Shown here one piece after another: positions 35,298-44,845 of a stretch of DNA of 64,000 nt. The DNA is from Gallionellales bacterium 39-52-133. GTDB taxonomy: Bacteria; Pseudomonadota; Gammaproteobacteria; Burkholderiales; Gallionellaceae. The position numbers and the translations under genes are program-made. The notes below the pieces were generated by a model. The model was not told the origin of the DNA, did not search any database, and saw only the letters and a program-made list of their open reading frames with translations. The DNA lies in the NCBI GenBank assembly GCA_002278935.1, contig NCJL01000003.1, forward strand, positions 62,001 to 126,000, read 5' to 3'. Position 1 is the stretch's first letter, and each line of letters begins with the position of its first letter.

Positions 35298-36656
35298 TCA
35301 GTTGCCAAGCAAGGGGCGGGTAAAGGAATAGGCCAGCCCTAGCAGTGCGCAAATGCCTATGACTTTCATGATGTCGGCCTTGTATTTCCACAGTGCGATA
35401 AACGCGGCGATGGCCACCACCACAGAGAGCCAGTCGAAGGCGCCCACAAACGGATCGCCTTTAACGCCCTGCGGCCAGAAGGTGTGCCAGGCAAAAAATG
35501 CCGCCAGATTGATAATCACGCCGACCACGGCAGCGGTGATGGCGGTGAGCGGGGCGGTGAATTTGATTTCGCCGCGGGTGGATTCCACCAGCGGGCCGCC
35601 TGCAATGATAAAGAAGAACGACGGCAAAAAGGTAAAAAAAGTTGCCGCTGCCGCGCCTGCCAAACCCGCCGCAATCGGGTTGCTGAAAACTTCCTTGGCC
35701 ACGCCGCCCATATAACCCACCCAGGTCACGATCATGATCAGCGGCCCCGGTGTGGTTTCACCCAGCGCCAGGCCGTCCATCATCTGCGGGCCGCTCAGCC
35801 ACGCAAACTCTTCCACGCCACCCTGATACACATAGGGCAGCACCGCATACGCACCGCCGATGGTGAGGAAAGCCGCCTTTGTGAAAAACTCGCCCATGTC
35901 GGTGAGCGTTTGCTGGCCGCTGATCGCAAACATCGCGGCAAGCCAGATGGCGATGAATGCAGCAGTCGTCGCAATGAGCTTGCCCCAGGAGAATTTTGCA
36001 TGCGCGGGTGTGGGGGTGTCGTCGTCTATCAGTGCCGGGCCATGCTGTTTATGCGAAGTGCCATGGCCGCCGCCGCTTTTGAATTTTGCCGGCAAAAATT
36101 TACCGCCGAGCGCGCCCAGAATGGCTGCTGCCAGCACAATCCACGGAAAACCGATATCAAAGAAAAAAATGCCGATAAACGCCAGTGCCGCCATTGCCCA
36201 CAGCACTTCATTCTTTAAGGCCCTGCTGCCTATGCGCCACGCGGCAAACAAGACCACCGCCACCACCGCAGGCTTGATGCCGTAGAAAATTCCCTGCACC
36301 ATCGGCACATCGCCCCACGCAAGATAGACACCCGCCATCAGTGAAAGCAGAATAAAGGCGGGCAGAAAAAACATCACACCCGCCACCACTGCGCCCTTGA
36401 TGCCATGCATCAGCCAGCTAATGTATATCGCCAGTTGTATGGCCTCGGGTCCCGGCAACAGCATGCAGAAATTCAGCCCGTGCAGATAGCGATGTTCGGA
36501 GATCCAGCGGCGCTTTTCCACCAGTTCCTGATGCATCATCGCAATTTGCCCGGCCGGGCCGCCAAAGCTGATAAAGCCCAATTTAAACCAGTAGCGGAAG
36601 GCCTCCCAGAATGTTACGGGGGGCGGCGGGGTGGTGGGTATGGCTTCATTGCTCAT
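35298..36656 (-). CDS. chrA: chromate transporter ChrA (two-domain form)
   Basis: A 452-residue inner-membrane protein made of two homologous CHR halves. The N-terminal half starts with FWEAFRYWFKLGFISFGGPAGQIAMMHQELVEKRRW and the second half near FFTKAAFLTIGGAYAVLPYV. Such long-chain CHR proteins export chromate; sulfate-related transport is possible in a sulfur organism. The ATG at 36656 has AAGGAG 8 bases upstream. Confidence 0.9.
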   Translation of the reverse strand: MSNEAIPTTPPPPVTFWEAFRYWFKLGFISFGGPAGQIAMMHQELVEKRRWISEHRYLHGLNFCMLLPGPEAIQLAIYISWLMHGIKGAVVAGVMFFLPAFILLSLMAGVYLAWGDVPMVQGIFYGIKPAVVAVVLFAAWRIGSRALKNEVLWAMAALAFIGIFFFDIGFPWIVLAAAILGALGGKFLPAKFKSGGGHGTSHKQHGPALIDDDTPTPAHAKFSWGKLIATTAAFIAIWLAAMFAISGQQTLTDMGEFFTKAAFLTIGGAYAVLPYVYQGGVEEFAWLSGPQMMDGLALGETTPGPLIMIVTWVGYMGGVAKEVFSNPIAAGLAGAAAATFFTFLPSFFFIIAGGPLVESTRGEIKFTAPLTAITAAVVGVIINLAAFFAWHTFWPQGVKGDPFVGAFDWLSVVVAIAAFIALWKYKADIMKVIGICALLGLAYSFTRPLLGN

Positions 36657-36903
36657 GCAGGTACTCCTTGTTGGAACGTGTCGGGTGCAAAGCGTAATCA
36701 ATAAATGTTACAGCGACGAGGAAAGTCTTGGCATCCGAGTGCCTGGGCGAAAGCCAGGCTCATCAGGACTTGTGCATCGCGGATCATCTGCAGAGATTGG
36801 CGCCGGTGATGTTATCTTAAATTTTAATGTGACGTAATTCATTGTTTTGATTATCTTTGAAATTAATAGCGCAAGCTGCTATTGACGTGGAACTGGCTTG
36901 CAA

Positions 36904-36933
36904 ATAACATTCCAATACTTGTTAGAATGTTAT
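36904..36933 (+). promoter_or_regulatory. palindromic operator of the ArsR-rhodanese regulator
   Basis: Perfect inverted repeat ATAACATTC-N12-GAATGTTAT ending five bases before the regulator ATG at 36938. The position fits autorepression. The shape resembles operators of ArsR-type sulfide/persulfide repressors such as BigR. Confidence 0.7.
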
Positions 36934-36937
36934 CGCG

Positions 36938-37651
36938 ATGACTAAATTAACCAAACAATCTGTGCCACTCAAAAAATCTGCCACACCAAGCCTGGGCGCG
37001 CGCCAGATTAAGGACGTGCTGTATGAGCAGGTCGCCCGTATCGGCAAAGCCGCGTCCAGCCCCAAGCGGCTGGAGTTGCTGGAGTTGCTGTGCCAGGGCG
37101 AGATGAATGTGGAACAACTGGCTGCGGAAGCCCAGATCAGCATCAAGCTCACCAGTGCGCACTTAAGCGTGCTGAAAGCGTCCAGTCTGGTCGCCTTCAG
37201 GCGCGAGGGGAAAAATATCTTTTACAGTCTGGCGGCACCCGATGTTGCGCGTTTCTGGGTGGGTATCCGCTCGCTGGCCGAAGAGCGCCTGCTGGATTTG
37301 CAGGCAGCCCTGGGCAATCTGGTGGATGGTTCCGGCAGCCTTGCATCAATGGATCGGGCAGCACTGTTGCGCGAAGCCGAAAGTGGTGAAGTGGTGGTGA
37401 TAGACGTGCGGCCCGAGGCTGAATTTGTTGCCGGACATCTGCCCTTTGCGCGATCCATTCCGGTGGCGGAGCTGAAAAAACGCATCGCCGAAATTCCCAA
37501 AAATAAAAAGATCGTAGCGTATTGCCGCGGCCCGTTCTGCCTGTTTGCCAGCGAGGCCGTGAGCATTCTGCAGGAAGCCGGCCATCATGCCATGCGCCTG
37601 GATGACGGCGTCGCCGAATGGCAGGCGCGGGGCTTGGCGATACAGCGTTAA
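36938..37651 (+). CDS. ArsR-family repressor fused to a rhodanese domain
   Basis: A 237-residue fusion. Residues 24-120 are a winged helix of the ArsR/SmtB type (SPKRLELLELLCQGEMNVEQLAAEAQISIKLTSAHLSVLKAS). Residues 140-235 form a rhodanese domain with active-site loop YCRGPFC. BigR/SqrR repressors sense persulfide by two cysteines in the ArsR domain; here that domain has only one obvious cysteine and the rhodanese contributes others, so the rhodanese may load the sensing sulfur. It probably controls itself, the adjacent persulfide dioxygenase-like gene and the MFS gene. Confidence 0.88.
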   Translation: MTKLTKQSVPLKKSATPSLGARQIKDVLYEQVARIGKAASSPKRLELLELLCQGEMNVEQLAAEAQISIKLTSAHLSVLKASSLVAFRREGKNIFYSLAAPDVARFWVGIRSLAEERLLDLQAALGNLVDGSGSLASMDRAALLREAESGEVVVIDVRPEAEFVAGHLPFARSIPVAELKKRIAEIPKNKKIVAYCRGPFCLFASEAVSILQEAGHHAMRLDDGVAEWQARGLAIQR

Positions 37652-37689
37652 TTCCACATTTGTATTTAATTTAACAACAGGAGGCCACG

Positions 37690-38424
37690 ATGTTTTTCAA
37701 ACAATTATCCGCCAAAGATTCCTCACTTTCCTATTTTCTGGGTTGTGGCACGTTGGGCAAGTCCATCGCGGTGGATGTGGTGGCAGGCGATGAAGCATGG
37801 TTTATCGAGGAGGCAAAAAAAGCCGGCGTCACCATTTCCCACGTGATCGATACCCATGTGCATGCCGACCATTACTCCGGCGGGCGCAAGCTGGCGCAGA
37901 TGGCGGGCGCCGTTTACTGCCTGCATGAAAGCGATGCTGCCTTGGTCAAATTTCCGTTTCACCCGCTGCACGATGGCGACATCATCGAGGTGGGCAATGT
38001 CGCGGTGAAAGTGATGCATACCCCCGGCCATACCATGGACAGCACCTGTCTGGCCGTGTCGGACAATCGTCGCGCGGATCAGGTGTGGTTTGTGATTACC
38101 GGCGACACCCTGTTTGTCGGCAGCGTGGGGCGCCCCGATCTGGCCGGGCGCGAGCAGGAAATGGCGGGCAAGCTGTTCGACAGCCTGCATGCCAGGCTGC
38201 TGAGCCTGCCGGATGAAACAGAAATCTTTCCCGGCCACCAGGCAGGCAGCGTATGCGGAGCAGGCATCTCCGGCAAGCCGTCTTCCACCATCGGCTTTGA
38301 AAAACGCTTTAATCCCGCGCTGCGACTCACGGACAGAAACGAATTTATCAAACTGGTGACCGGCGATATTCCACCGCGTCCGGCAGAAATGGACAAGATG
38401 GTGGCGGCCAATATTGCAGCCTGA
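37690..38424 (+). CDS. persulfide dioxygenase-like metallo-beta-lactamase-fold protein
   Basis: A 244-residue metallo-hydrolase-fold protein with the THVHADH motif, MHTPGHTMDSTC and a later GHQAGSVCGAGISGKPSSTIGFEKRFNP. This last signature is typical of ETHE1/BLH-type persulfide dioxygenases, which oxidise glutathione persulfide to sulfite with iron and oxygen. It lies 38 bases after the ArsR-rhodanese repressor and is the expected regulatory target. A glyoxalase II function is less likely. Confidence 0.85.
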   Translation: MFFKQLSAKDSSLSYFLGCGTLGKSIAVDVVAGDEAWFIEEAKKAGVTISHVIDTHVHADHYSGGRKLAQMAGAVYCLHESDAALVKFPFHPLHDGDIIEVGNVAVKVMHTPGHTMDSTCLAVSDNRRADQVWFVITGDTLFVGSVGRPDLAGREQEMAGKLFDSLHARLLSLPDETEIFPGHQAGSVCGAGISGKPSSTIGFEKRFNPALRLTDRNEFIKLVTGDIPPRPAEMDKMVAANIAA

Positions 38425-38430
38425 TGTTGT

Positions 38431-38460
38431 AAATTATTAAATATAATCAATAACTTGCAC
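38431..38460 (-). repeat. AT-rich repeat, diverged reverse copy
   Basis: Read on the minus strand this is GCAAGTTATTGATTATATTT and onward, related to the 40-base repeat at 9131 and 18691 but less similar. It lies between the hydrolase stop and the MFS start. Confidence 0.4.
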
Positions 38461-38468
38461 AAATAACA

Positions 38469-39773
38469 ATGACACACGCTTTTCAGCAATACAGTCTCGG
38501 CATACGCCAAAATTTCACGCAGTTTGCGCACCAGCTGTTTCAGGTGTTTCTGGTGGGGATGACCATCGGCATGATGCGCACCGTGGTGCCTGCCTTGGGT
38601 GAGGCCGAATTCGGCGTGCCGAAGAATTCTTTTATGCTGCTGACCACCTTTGTGGTGGCGTTCGGTTTCGTCAAGGGCACGCTTAATTTTGTTGCCGGAA
38701 GATTGTCCGAGCGCATCGGGCGGCAGAAAGTGTTGCTGATCGGCTGGGCTGCGGCCGTGCCGATTCCCTTCATGATCCTGTACGCGCCCAACTGGAACTG
38801 GATCGTCGCCGCAACCGTGTTGCTGGGGGTAAACCAGGGCTTGACCTGGTCGATGACGCAGACTGCAAAGCTGGACATTACCCGTCCCGATCAGCGCGGT
38901 TTTGTGATTGGCCTGAATGAGTTTTCCGGCTATGTCGGGCTGGCGATTGCCGGCATTATCACCGGCTACATGGCGACGGCCTACGGCCCGCGTCACGGCC
39001 TGCTGATTTTCGGCGTTGCGGTGATTGCGCTGGCATCACTGCTCACGCTGCTGTGGGTGAAGGACACCTTGGGCTGGGCCAGGGCGGAAGGCGCAAAACA
39101 TGCCGCCGGAAATTCCACCGGGCCGGTACCGCGCTATCCCACCAATATTTCCGACAAGCCTACAACATGGGAAGTGTTCTCGCTGATGTCGTGGCGCGAC
39201 AGGCGCATGGCGGCTATCAGCCAGGCCGGGATGGTGGAGAAATTCGTCGATGCGCTGGTGTGGGTGTTCTATCCGGTGTTTCTGTATCAGCATGGCTTGC
39301 CTTTAACCAGTATCGGCTGGGTCATCGGCGTGTACGGCTTCGTCTGGGGCGGCTCGCAATTCTTCACCGGCAAATTGTCCGACCATATTGGCCGCCAGAA
39401 ACCGATCGTGTGGGGCATGTGGATCTGCGGTGCGGGGGTGGCGATGATGCTGCTGGGCGAGGGCGTGGCGTGGTGGTCGCTGTCGGCAGCGGTTTCCGGC
39501 TTTGGCATGGCGCTGTTGTATCCAACGCTGTCGGCTGCGGTATCCGACATTGCCCATCCCAACTGGCGAGGTTCGGCCATAGGCATCTACCGTTTCTGGC
39601 GCGACCTCGGCTATGGCATCGGAGCATTGGCGATGGGTGTGGTGGCCAGTTATAGCGGCGTCATCGAGCAGGCGTTCTGGTTTGTCGCGATCTCGATGTT
39701 GCTTTCCGGCTTGGTGGTGCAGATATGGGGAGAAGAGACCCATCCCCGACTCAACCCGGCATCCCCAACTTAA
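38469..39773 (+). CDS. major facilitator superfamily transporter
   Basis: A 434-residue, 12-helix MFS protein with the conserved GRLSERIGRQKVLL loop between helices 2 and 3 and its repeat LSDHIGRQKPIVWG in the second half. No good substrate signature. Co-occurrence with an ArsR-rhodanese regulator, a persulfide dioxygenase and a rhodanese suggests export of sulfite or another sulfur anion, which is inference. Confidence 0.85.
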   Translation: MTHAFQQYSLGIRQNFTQFAHQLFQVFLVGMTIGMMRTVVPALGEAEFGVPKNSFMLLTTFVVAFGFVKGTLNFVAGRLSERIGRQKVLLIGWAAAVPIPFMILYAPNWNWIVAATVLLGVNQGLTWSMTQTAKLDITRPDQRGFVIGLNEFSGYVGLAIAGIITGYMATAYGPRHGLLIFGVAVIALASLLTLLWVKDTLGWARAEGAKHAAGNSTGPVPRYPTNISDKPTTWEVFSLMSWRDRRMAAISQAGMVEKFVDALVWVFYPVFLYQHGLPLTSIGWVIGVYGFVWGGSQFFTGKLSDHIGRQKPIVWGMWICGAGVAMMLLGEGVAWWSLSAAVSGFGMALLYPTLSAAVSDIAHPNWRGSAIGIYRFWRDLGYGIGALAMGVVASYSGVIEQAFWFVAISMLLSGLVVQIWGEETHPRLNPASPT

Positions 39774-39807
39774 GCCGGTGCTTTCAATAACAGAACAGGA
39801 GTAACAC

Positions 39808-40269
39808 ATGAAATTGACGAAATTAATCAGCACATTTTTGATCGCCACTGCATTGTCAGTACCCGCTGTTGCATACGCCGAAGACAAGGCGGCAATATCG
39901 GCGATGGAAGCCTATTTTGATTTCTCCGAGTATGAAAGCGGGACTATTTTGCCCGAGCAGATACCGGCCGAGGACTGGAAGAAAATTTATGTCATCGATA
40001 CTCGCGACGCGGAGCAATTCCACAAAGCGCACATTCCGGGCGCGGTGAATATTGATTGGCGCAAGGTGCTGGGGCAGCGCAGCAAACTGCCCGCCGACAA
40101 GATGGTGCTGTTGTACTGCAATTCAGGCACGCTTTCCTCGCAGGCAGCAATGGCATTGCGCGTGGCCGGTATGGAGAATGTGCGTATCTTGCAGGGCGGC
40201 TTTAGCGAATGGAAAGCCAAGGGCGGGTTTGAGGCCAACAGGATAGCCACCAAAAAATCCGCAAAGTAG
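39808..40269 (+). CDS. exported rhodanese-like sulfurtransferase
   Basis: A 153-residue single-domain rhodanese with a Sec signal (cleavage after AYA) and active-site loop LLYCNSGTLSSQA. It would handle sulfane sulfur in the periplasm. It starts 35 bases after the MFS gene with an ACAGGAGT ribosome binding site, so it ends the ArsR-PDO-MFS-rhodanese operon. Confidence 0.9.
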   Translation: MKLTKLISTFLIATALSVPAVAYAEDKAAISAMEAYFDFSEYESGTILPEQIPAEDWKKIYVIDTRDAEQFHKAHIPGAVNIDWRKVLGQRSKLPADKMVLLYCNSGTLSSQAAMALRVAGMENVRILQGGFSEWKAKGGFEANRIATKKSAK

Positions 40270-40318
40270 GGCGGAAGGAGACGCTGTCCCTGAGCTGAGT
40301 GCTTATTGTGCTATTTTT

Positions 40319-40350
40319 ACATATATTTGATTTTATTTAATATTTTGCCT
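40319..40350 (+). repeat. dispersed AT-rich repeat, copy 3
   Basis: Contains TTTGATTTTATTTAATATTT, identical in the core to other copies. It is joined directly to the truncated DsrE gene that follows. Confidence 0.65.
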
Positions 40351-40520
40351 TTGGCTGGGCGCAGAGCCTCCTCAGGAGCAAGGCGGAAATCGGTGCCTGC
40401 GGCGTGTGTCTGGAGGCGTGCGGAATCAAGGATGAAGAACTGATTCCGGGTGTGCAGCACAGCACGCTTGAGCATCTGGCGGAATGGACGAAATGGGGCG
40501 ACAAATTGCTGGTTTTTTAA
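40341..40520 (+). pseudogene. truncated DsrE-family gene remnant
   Basis: A 59-codon open frame with no start codon that begins inside the AT-rich repeat and encodes the C-terminal half of a DsrE-like protein (IGACGVCLEACGIKDEELIP, then HLAEWTKWGDKLLVF). The typical cysteine-bearing loop and the LVF ending of the family are retained. The N-terminal half is missing and replaced by the repeat, so it is a remnant. It is in the same direction as the rhodanese operon. Confidence 0.7.
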
Positions 40521-40544
40521 GGGTAGCCAAAAGGAGCGTGAGCC

Positions 40545-41195
40545 ATGGACCGCAAACAACACTGGGAGGAGATTTACACCTCTAAAGTTTCCAGTTCGGT
40601 GAGCTGGTTTCAGGAGCATGCGGCTCTGTCGCTTCGCCTGATACACGACACGGGACTGCCTAAGCGTGCATCCATTTTTGATGTCGGTGGCGGTGCTTCT
40701 ACGCTGATGGATGACCTGGCGGGTGAAGGTTATGCCGACCTCACGGTGCTCGACCTGTCGGCGACTGCGCTGGCTGTGGCAAAACTGCGTCTGGGCAAAC
40801 ATGCGGCTGCCATACACTGGCTTGAGGGTGACATTACTTGCGTGGAGCTTGCCGAAAATCGCTACGACATCTGGCATGACCGTGCCGTGTTTCATTTTCT
40901 GACGGACGCGGCTGACCGTCATGCGTATGTCGAACAGGTGCTGCGTGCAGTGCGTCCGGGCGGGCATATGATCATTGCCACCTTCGGTAGCGATGGCCCG
41001 GAAAAATGCAGCGGCCTGCCGGTGGTGCGCTACCGGCCCGAAGCACTGCTTGCGGAATTCGGCGAGGCGTTCAAGCTGCTGGCGCATGAACAGGAAGCAC
41101 ACCTGACTCCATCCGGCGCAGTGCAGCAGTTTGTTTATTGCCATTTCCGCAAGGCTGACAATTGGCAAAAACCTGTCGGTAAGGAAACCAGCTAA
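40545..41195 (+). CDS. class I SAM-dependent methyltransferase
   Basis: A 216-residue methyltransferase with SAM-binding motif I at FDVGGGASTLMDDL, followed by LTVLDLSATAL and a WLEGDIT motif. The GPEKCSGLPVVRY and SWFQEHAAL segments are typical of small methyltransferases found with sulfur or metalloid genes. Substrate unknown. It has an AAGGAGCG ribosome binding site and starts 24 bases after the DsrE remnant. Confidence 0.82.
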   Translation: MDRKQHWEEIYTSKVSSSVSWFQEHAALSLRLIHDTGLPKRASIFDVGGGASTLMDDLAGEGYADLTVLDLSATALAVAKLRLGKHAAAIHWLEGDITCVELAENRYDIWHDRAVFHFLTDAADRHAYVEQVLRAVRPGGHMIIATFGSDGPEKCSGLPVVRYRPEALLAEFGEAFKLLAHEQEAHLTPSGAVQQFVYCHFRKADNWQKPVGKETS

Positions 41196-41241
41196 AATTC
41201 AACTTTTATATCGCAACGCTTTGACGGTGCCGCTAAAAATC

Positions 41242-42204
<963 letters not shown>

Positions 42205-42248
42205 TCGTTTAGAGTTAATGAAAAAGTTTTATAACTTGCAGATTGTGC

Positions 42249-42400
42249 AAATCCCCCCTAGCCCCCCTTTTGCAAAGTGGGGAACCAGTTAAGTTTGAAT
42301 CGGAGAGCGTTCCTCCCTTTGCCAGAGGCAGGGTCGTTGCGAAGCAACGGGGACACAACGGCGTACCCCTTGCGGGTAAAAGGGAGGCTAGGAGGGATTT
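42249..42400. repeat. interspersed palindromic element (MITE-like)
   Basis: A 152-base element whose ends are inverted copies: AAATCCCCCCTAGCCCCCCT at the left and AGGGAGGCTAGGAGGGATTT at the right, with a few mismatches. It is the common CCCCCCTAG/CTAGGAGGG-ended element of many proteobacterial genomes. No gene inside. It lies between moxR and the DUF58 gene. Confidence 0.75.
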
Positions 42401-42425
42401 TGAGCATAGTGAATATACAGCCAAT

Positions 42426-43415
42426 ATGATGAAGTTTAGTAACCTCTCCAGCCTGGCCTCGCGACTTTTTCCCGCACAAACGGTTACCGTGGCCGAGCAG
42501 TTGCACGCGCCGCTGTTGAGCGATGCGGATCTCGCCGACATCATCCAGCATGTGCAGGCGATGGATCTTGCGCATCACCAGCCCAGGGATGTGCACTACC
42601 GGCAGGCGGGAAATTTCCGCTCGATCTATCTCGGGCGCGGTCTGGATTTTGAAGAAGTGCGCCCTTACCAGCGCGGCGACGAAATGCGCGACATGGACTG
42701 GCGCACGACCGCGCGCACCGGCAAGCCCTACCTCAAGGTGTACCGCGAAGAACACCAGCCCGCGCTGCATATCGTGGTTGATCGCGGTGCCAGCATGCGT
42801 TTCGGCACCCGCACACAATTGAAGGTCACCCTGGCCGCACGCATTGCCGCGGTGATCGCCTTTGCGGCAATGCCTGAAAATACCTGTATCGGCGGCACGC
42901 TGTGGCAGCCCGGCGGCTTTACGCTGCCGTGCCTGAATGGCGAGGAGGGCGCGACCCGGCTGGTGCGCGCCGCCATCGAACCGTGCCCGCCTTTACAGCA
43001 AGATACGCAGCAGGAAGCGCGCACTTTTTCCGAAATGTTGCGCGAACTGGACGCGCTGCTGCCGCGCGGCTCGCGACTGGTGTTGATCAGCGATTTTGCT
43101 CAGTTGCACGAGCAGGATATGCCGGTGCTGATGCGTCTGGCATCACACCACGATCTGCTGGCACTGCAGGTGGTGGATAGCGCGGAAGAGAATCTGCCCA
43201 ATGTCGGCATGATGCGTTTCTTCGATGTGGCGACAGGCAGGCTGCGCTGGCTGGATACCGGCAGTCAGCGGGTGCGCGCGGCCTTCAGCCGGCGTGCGGC
43301 GGCGCTGCACACGCAGCAGCGACAGATGTTTGAGCGCATCGGTGTGCAGCTGCACCGCTGTGCCACCGATGACGATGTCTATAAGCTTTTTTTGAAAGTG
43401 TATGAATATGAGTGA
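42426..43415 (+). CDS. DUF58 domain protein of MoxR cluster
   Basis: A 329-residue protein with the DUF58 signature (NFRSIYLGRGLDFEEVRPYQRGDEMRDMDWRTTARTG) and a VWA-like core (LHIVVDRGASM). DUF58 proteins accompany MoxR and VWA membrane proteins. It has two in-frame ATG codons at 42426 and 42429. It overlaps the start of the next gene. Confidence 0.88.
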   Translation: MMKFSNLSSLASRLFPAQTVTVAEQLHAPLLSDADLADIIQHVQAMDLAHHQPRDVHYRQAGNFRSIYLGRGLDFEEVRPYQRGDEMRDMDWRTTARTGKPYLKVYREEHQPALHIVVDRGASMRFGTRTQLKVTLAARIAAVIAFAAMPENTCIGGTLWQPGGFTLPCLNGEEGATRLVRAAIEPCPPLQQDTQQEARTFSEMLRELDALLPRGSRLVLISDFAQLHEQDMPVLMRLASHHDLLALQVVDSAEENLPNVGMMRFFDVATGRLRWLDTGSQRVRAAFSRRAAALHTQQRQMFERIGVQLHRCATDDDVYKLFLKVYEYE

Positions 43416-43884
43416 AGCGAATAGCGGCCTGGTCGATATTGTCGAACCCGCCGCTCCAATAGTGGTTGAAGCAACGGGCTGGTTGCCGGTGACTGGAGTG
43501 ATTGCAGCGCTGCTGGTGCTGGCGCTGCTGCTGTTTGTGCTGTGGAAATACAAGCTGCCGGCTTATCTGGCGCTGCAGCGGTTGCGAAAATTGCGCAAAG
43601 CGCTGCAAGCGGGAGAGCTGACCCCGCATGAAGCCGTGCTGATGCTGGCGCTGGAATTGCGTCACGCGCTGGGCGTCAGGCGCCTGCTTGCCGACAAAAT
43701 GCCGCAGCAATTCAAGCAGCATGAACACACGCGCTGGGCCGAATTCATGCAGGGTCTGGACGCGATGCTGTATCAGCATAAAGCCGATCTGGGTGCGGAC
43801 CGGCTGGCCGCATTGTTTACCCAGACTGCCTACTGGCTGCGGCGCTACAGCCGCCGGTCGACACTGAAAAAAATCATAAATTAG
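43402..43884 (+). CDS. DUF4381 membrane protein
   Basis: A 160-residue protein with one N-terminal membrane helix (about 26-47) and a basic helical cytoplasmic domain, matching DUF4381. It overlaps the DUF58 gene by 14 bases, so translation is coupled. Function unknown; it is a standard member of this cluster. Confidence 0.82.
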   Translation: MNMSEANSGLVDIVEPAAPIVVEATGWLPVTGVIAALLVLALLLFVLWKYKLPAYLALQRLRKLRKALQAGELTPHEAVLMLALELRHALGVRRLLADKMPQQFKQHEHTRWAEFMQGLDAMLYQHKADLGADRLAALFTQTAYWLRRYSRRSTLKKIIN

Positions 43885-43885
43885 C

Positions 43886-44641
43886 ATGCTGGCCGAATTC
43901 AGTCTTTATCAGGTTGTCGCCATTGCCATGCTGTTTGTGTGGACGGGCTTTGTGCGCACCGGGCTGGGCTTTGGCGGTGCCGCACTGGGGCTGCCGCTGT
44001 TGCTGTTTGTCAGCAACCAGCCGCTGTTCTGGTTGCCCATCATCAGCGTGCATCTGCTGTTTTTTTCCGGTTTAACCTTGTTCACTCGCCTGAATAATGT
44101 GGACTGGGGATATTTGCGCCACTCGTCGCTGTTTATTGTGCCGCCCGCAATCATCGGCGTGTTCGGCCTGATTAATCTGCCGACCTTGTGGCTGAATATT
44201 TTCATCTACTCGGTCACGCTGTTTTATGGCGTGATCTGGTTTTTGAATTACGTGATCGAAAGCCACCATAACTGGGTGGACAAACTGCTGCTGGTACTGG
44301 GCGGCTATATTGCCGGCACCTCGCTTACCGGCGCGCCGCTGATGGTGGCGGTGTTCATGCGCAAGGTGCGCAAGGAACAGTTGCGCGACACGCTGTTTGT
44401 ACTCTGGTTTGTGCTGGTCGGCATCAAGATGTCCACCTTCATCATGCTGTCGGTAGAGCTGCATTTTCTGCTTGCGCTGAGCCTGCTTCCTGTTGCGGCG
44501 ATCGGCCATTATCTGGGCCTGAAGGCGCATGACAGCATCAGCAAAAACGATATCGCGTTCAAGCGCTGGATGGGTGGCGGCGTGGTGGTGATCAGCGTGC
44601 TGGGTTTGTGGGATCAGATTGCTGAGGTATTTCAAAGATGA
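43886..44641 (+). CDS. TauE/SafE-family sulfite exporter-like permease
   Basis: A 251-residue membrane protein with eight or so helices and the family motif VRTGLGFGGAALGLPLLL near the start. TauE/SafE proteins export sulfoacetate, sulfite or related anions. It begins one base after DUF4381 ends, so it sits inside the MoxR/VWA cluster, where it is not a usual member. A sulfite-efflux role is plausible in a sulfur oxidiser but is inference. Confidence 0.85.
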   Translation: MLAEFSLYQVVAIAMLFVWTGFVRTGLGFGGAALGLPLLLFVSNQPLFWLPIISVHLLFFSGLTLFTRLNNVDWGYLRHSSLFIVPPAIIGVFGLINLPTLWLNIFIYSVTLFYGVIWFLNYVIESHHNWVDKLLLVLGGYIAGTSLTGAPLMVAVFMRKVRKEQLRDTLFVLWFVLVGIKMSTFIMLSVELHFLLALSLLPVAAIGHYLGLKAHDSISKNDIAFKRWMGGGVVVISVLGLWDQIAEVFQR

Positions 44642-44653
44642 AAAAGGCTTGGT

Positions 44654-44794
44654 CCACAGATTACACAGATTTACACAGATTAAATCCAACACGATTAACA
44701 GCCGGAATAAATCATTGTTGCCGGTTGAAAATTGATAGCTCAGATTTAGAGTCTTCGCTTTTTGTAATCTGTGTTTAATCTGTGAAATCTGTGG
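44654..44794. repeat. palindromic repeat (CACAGATTACACAG type)
   Basis: Two inverted copies of an element with tandem CACAGATT units, at 44654-44683 and 44764-44794, separated by about 80 bases. A related sequence (ATCTGTGG-N-TGTGTAATCTGTGG) occurs at about 56045-56070. They fill the gap before the BatA gene. Confidence 0.65.
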
Positions 44795-44845
44795 ATAACA
44801 GTTTTTGATTTTATTCATTTGAGGCTTAACAAATAATATAAAGCT

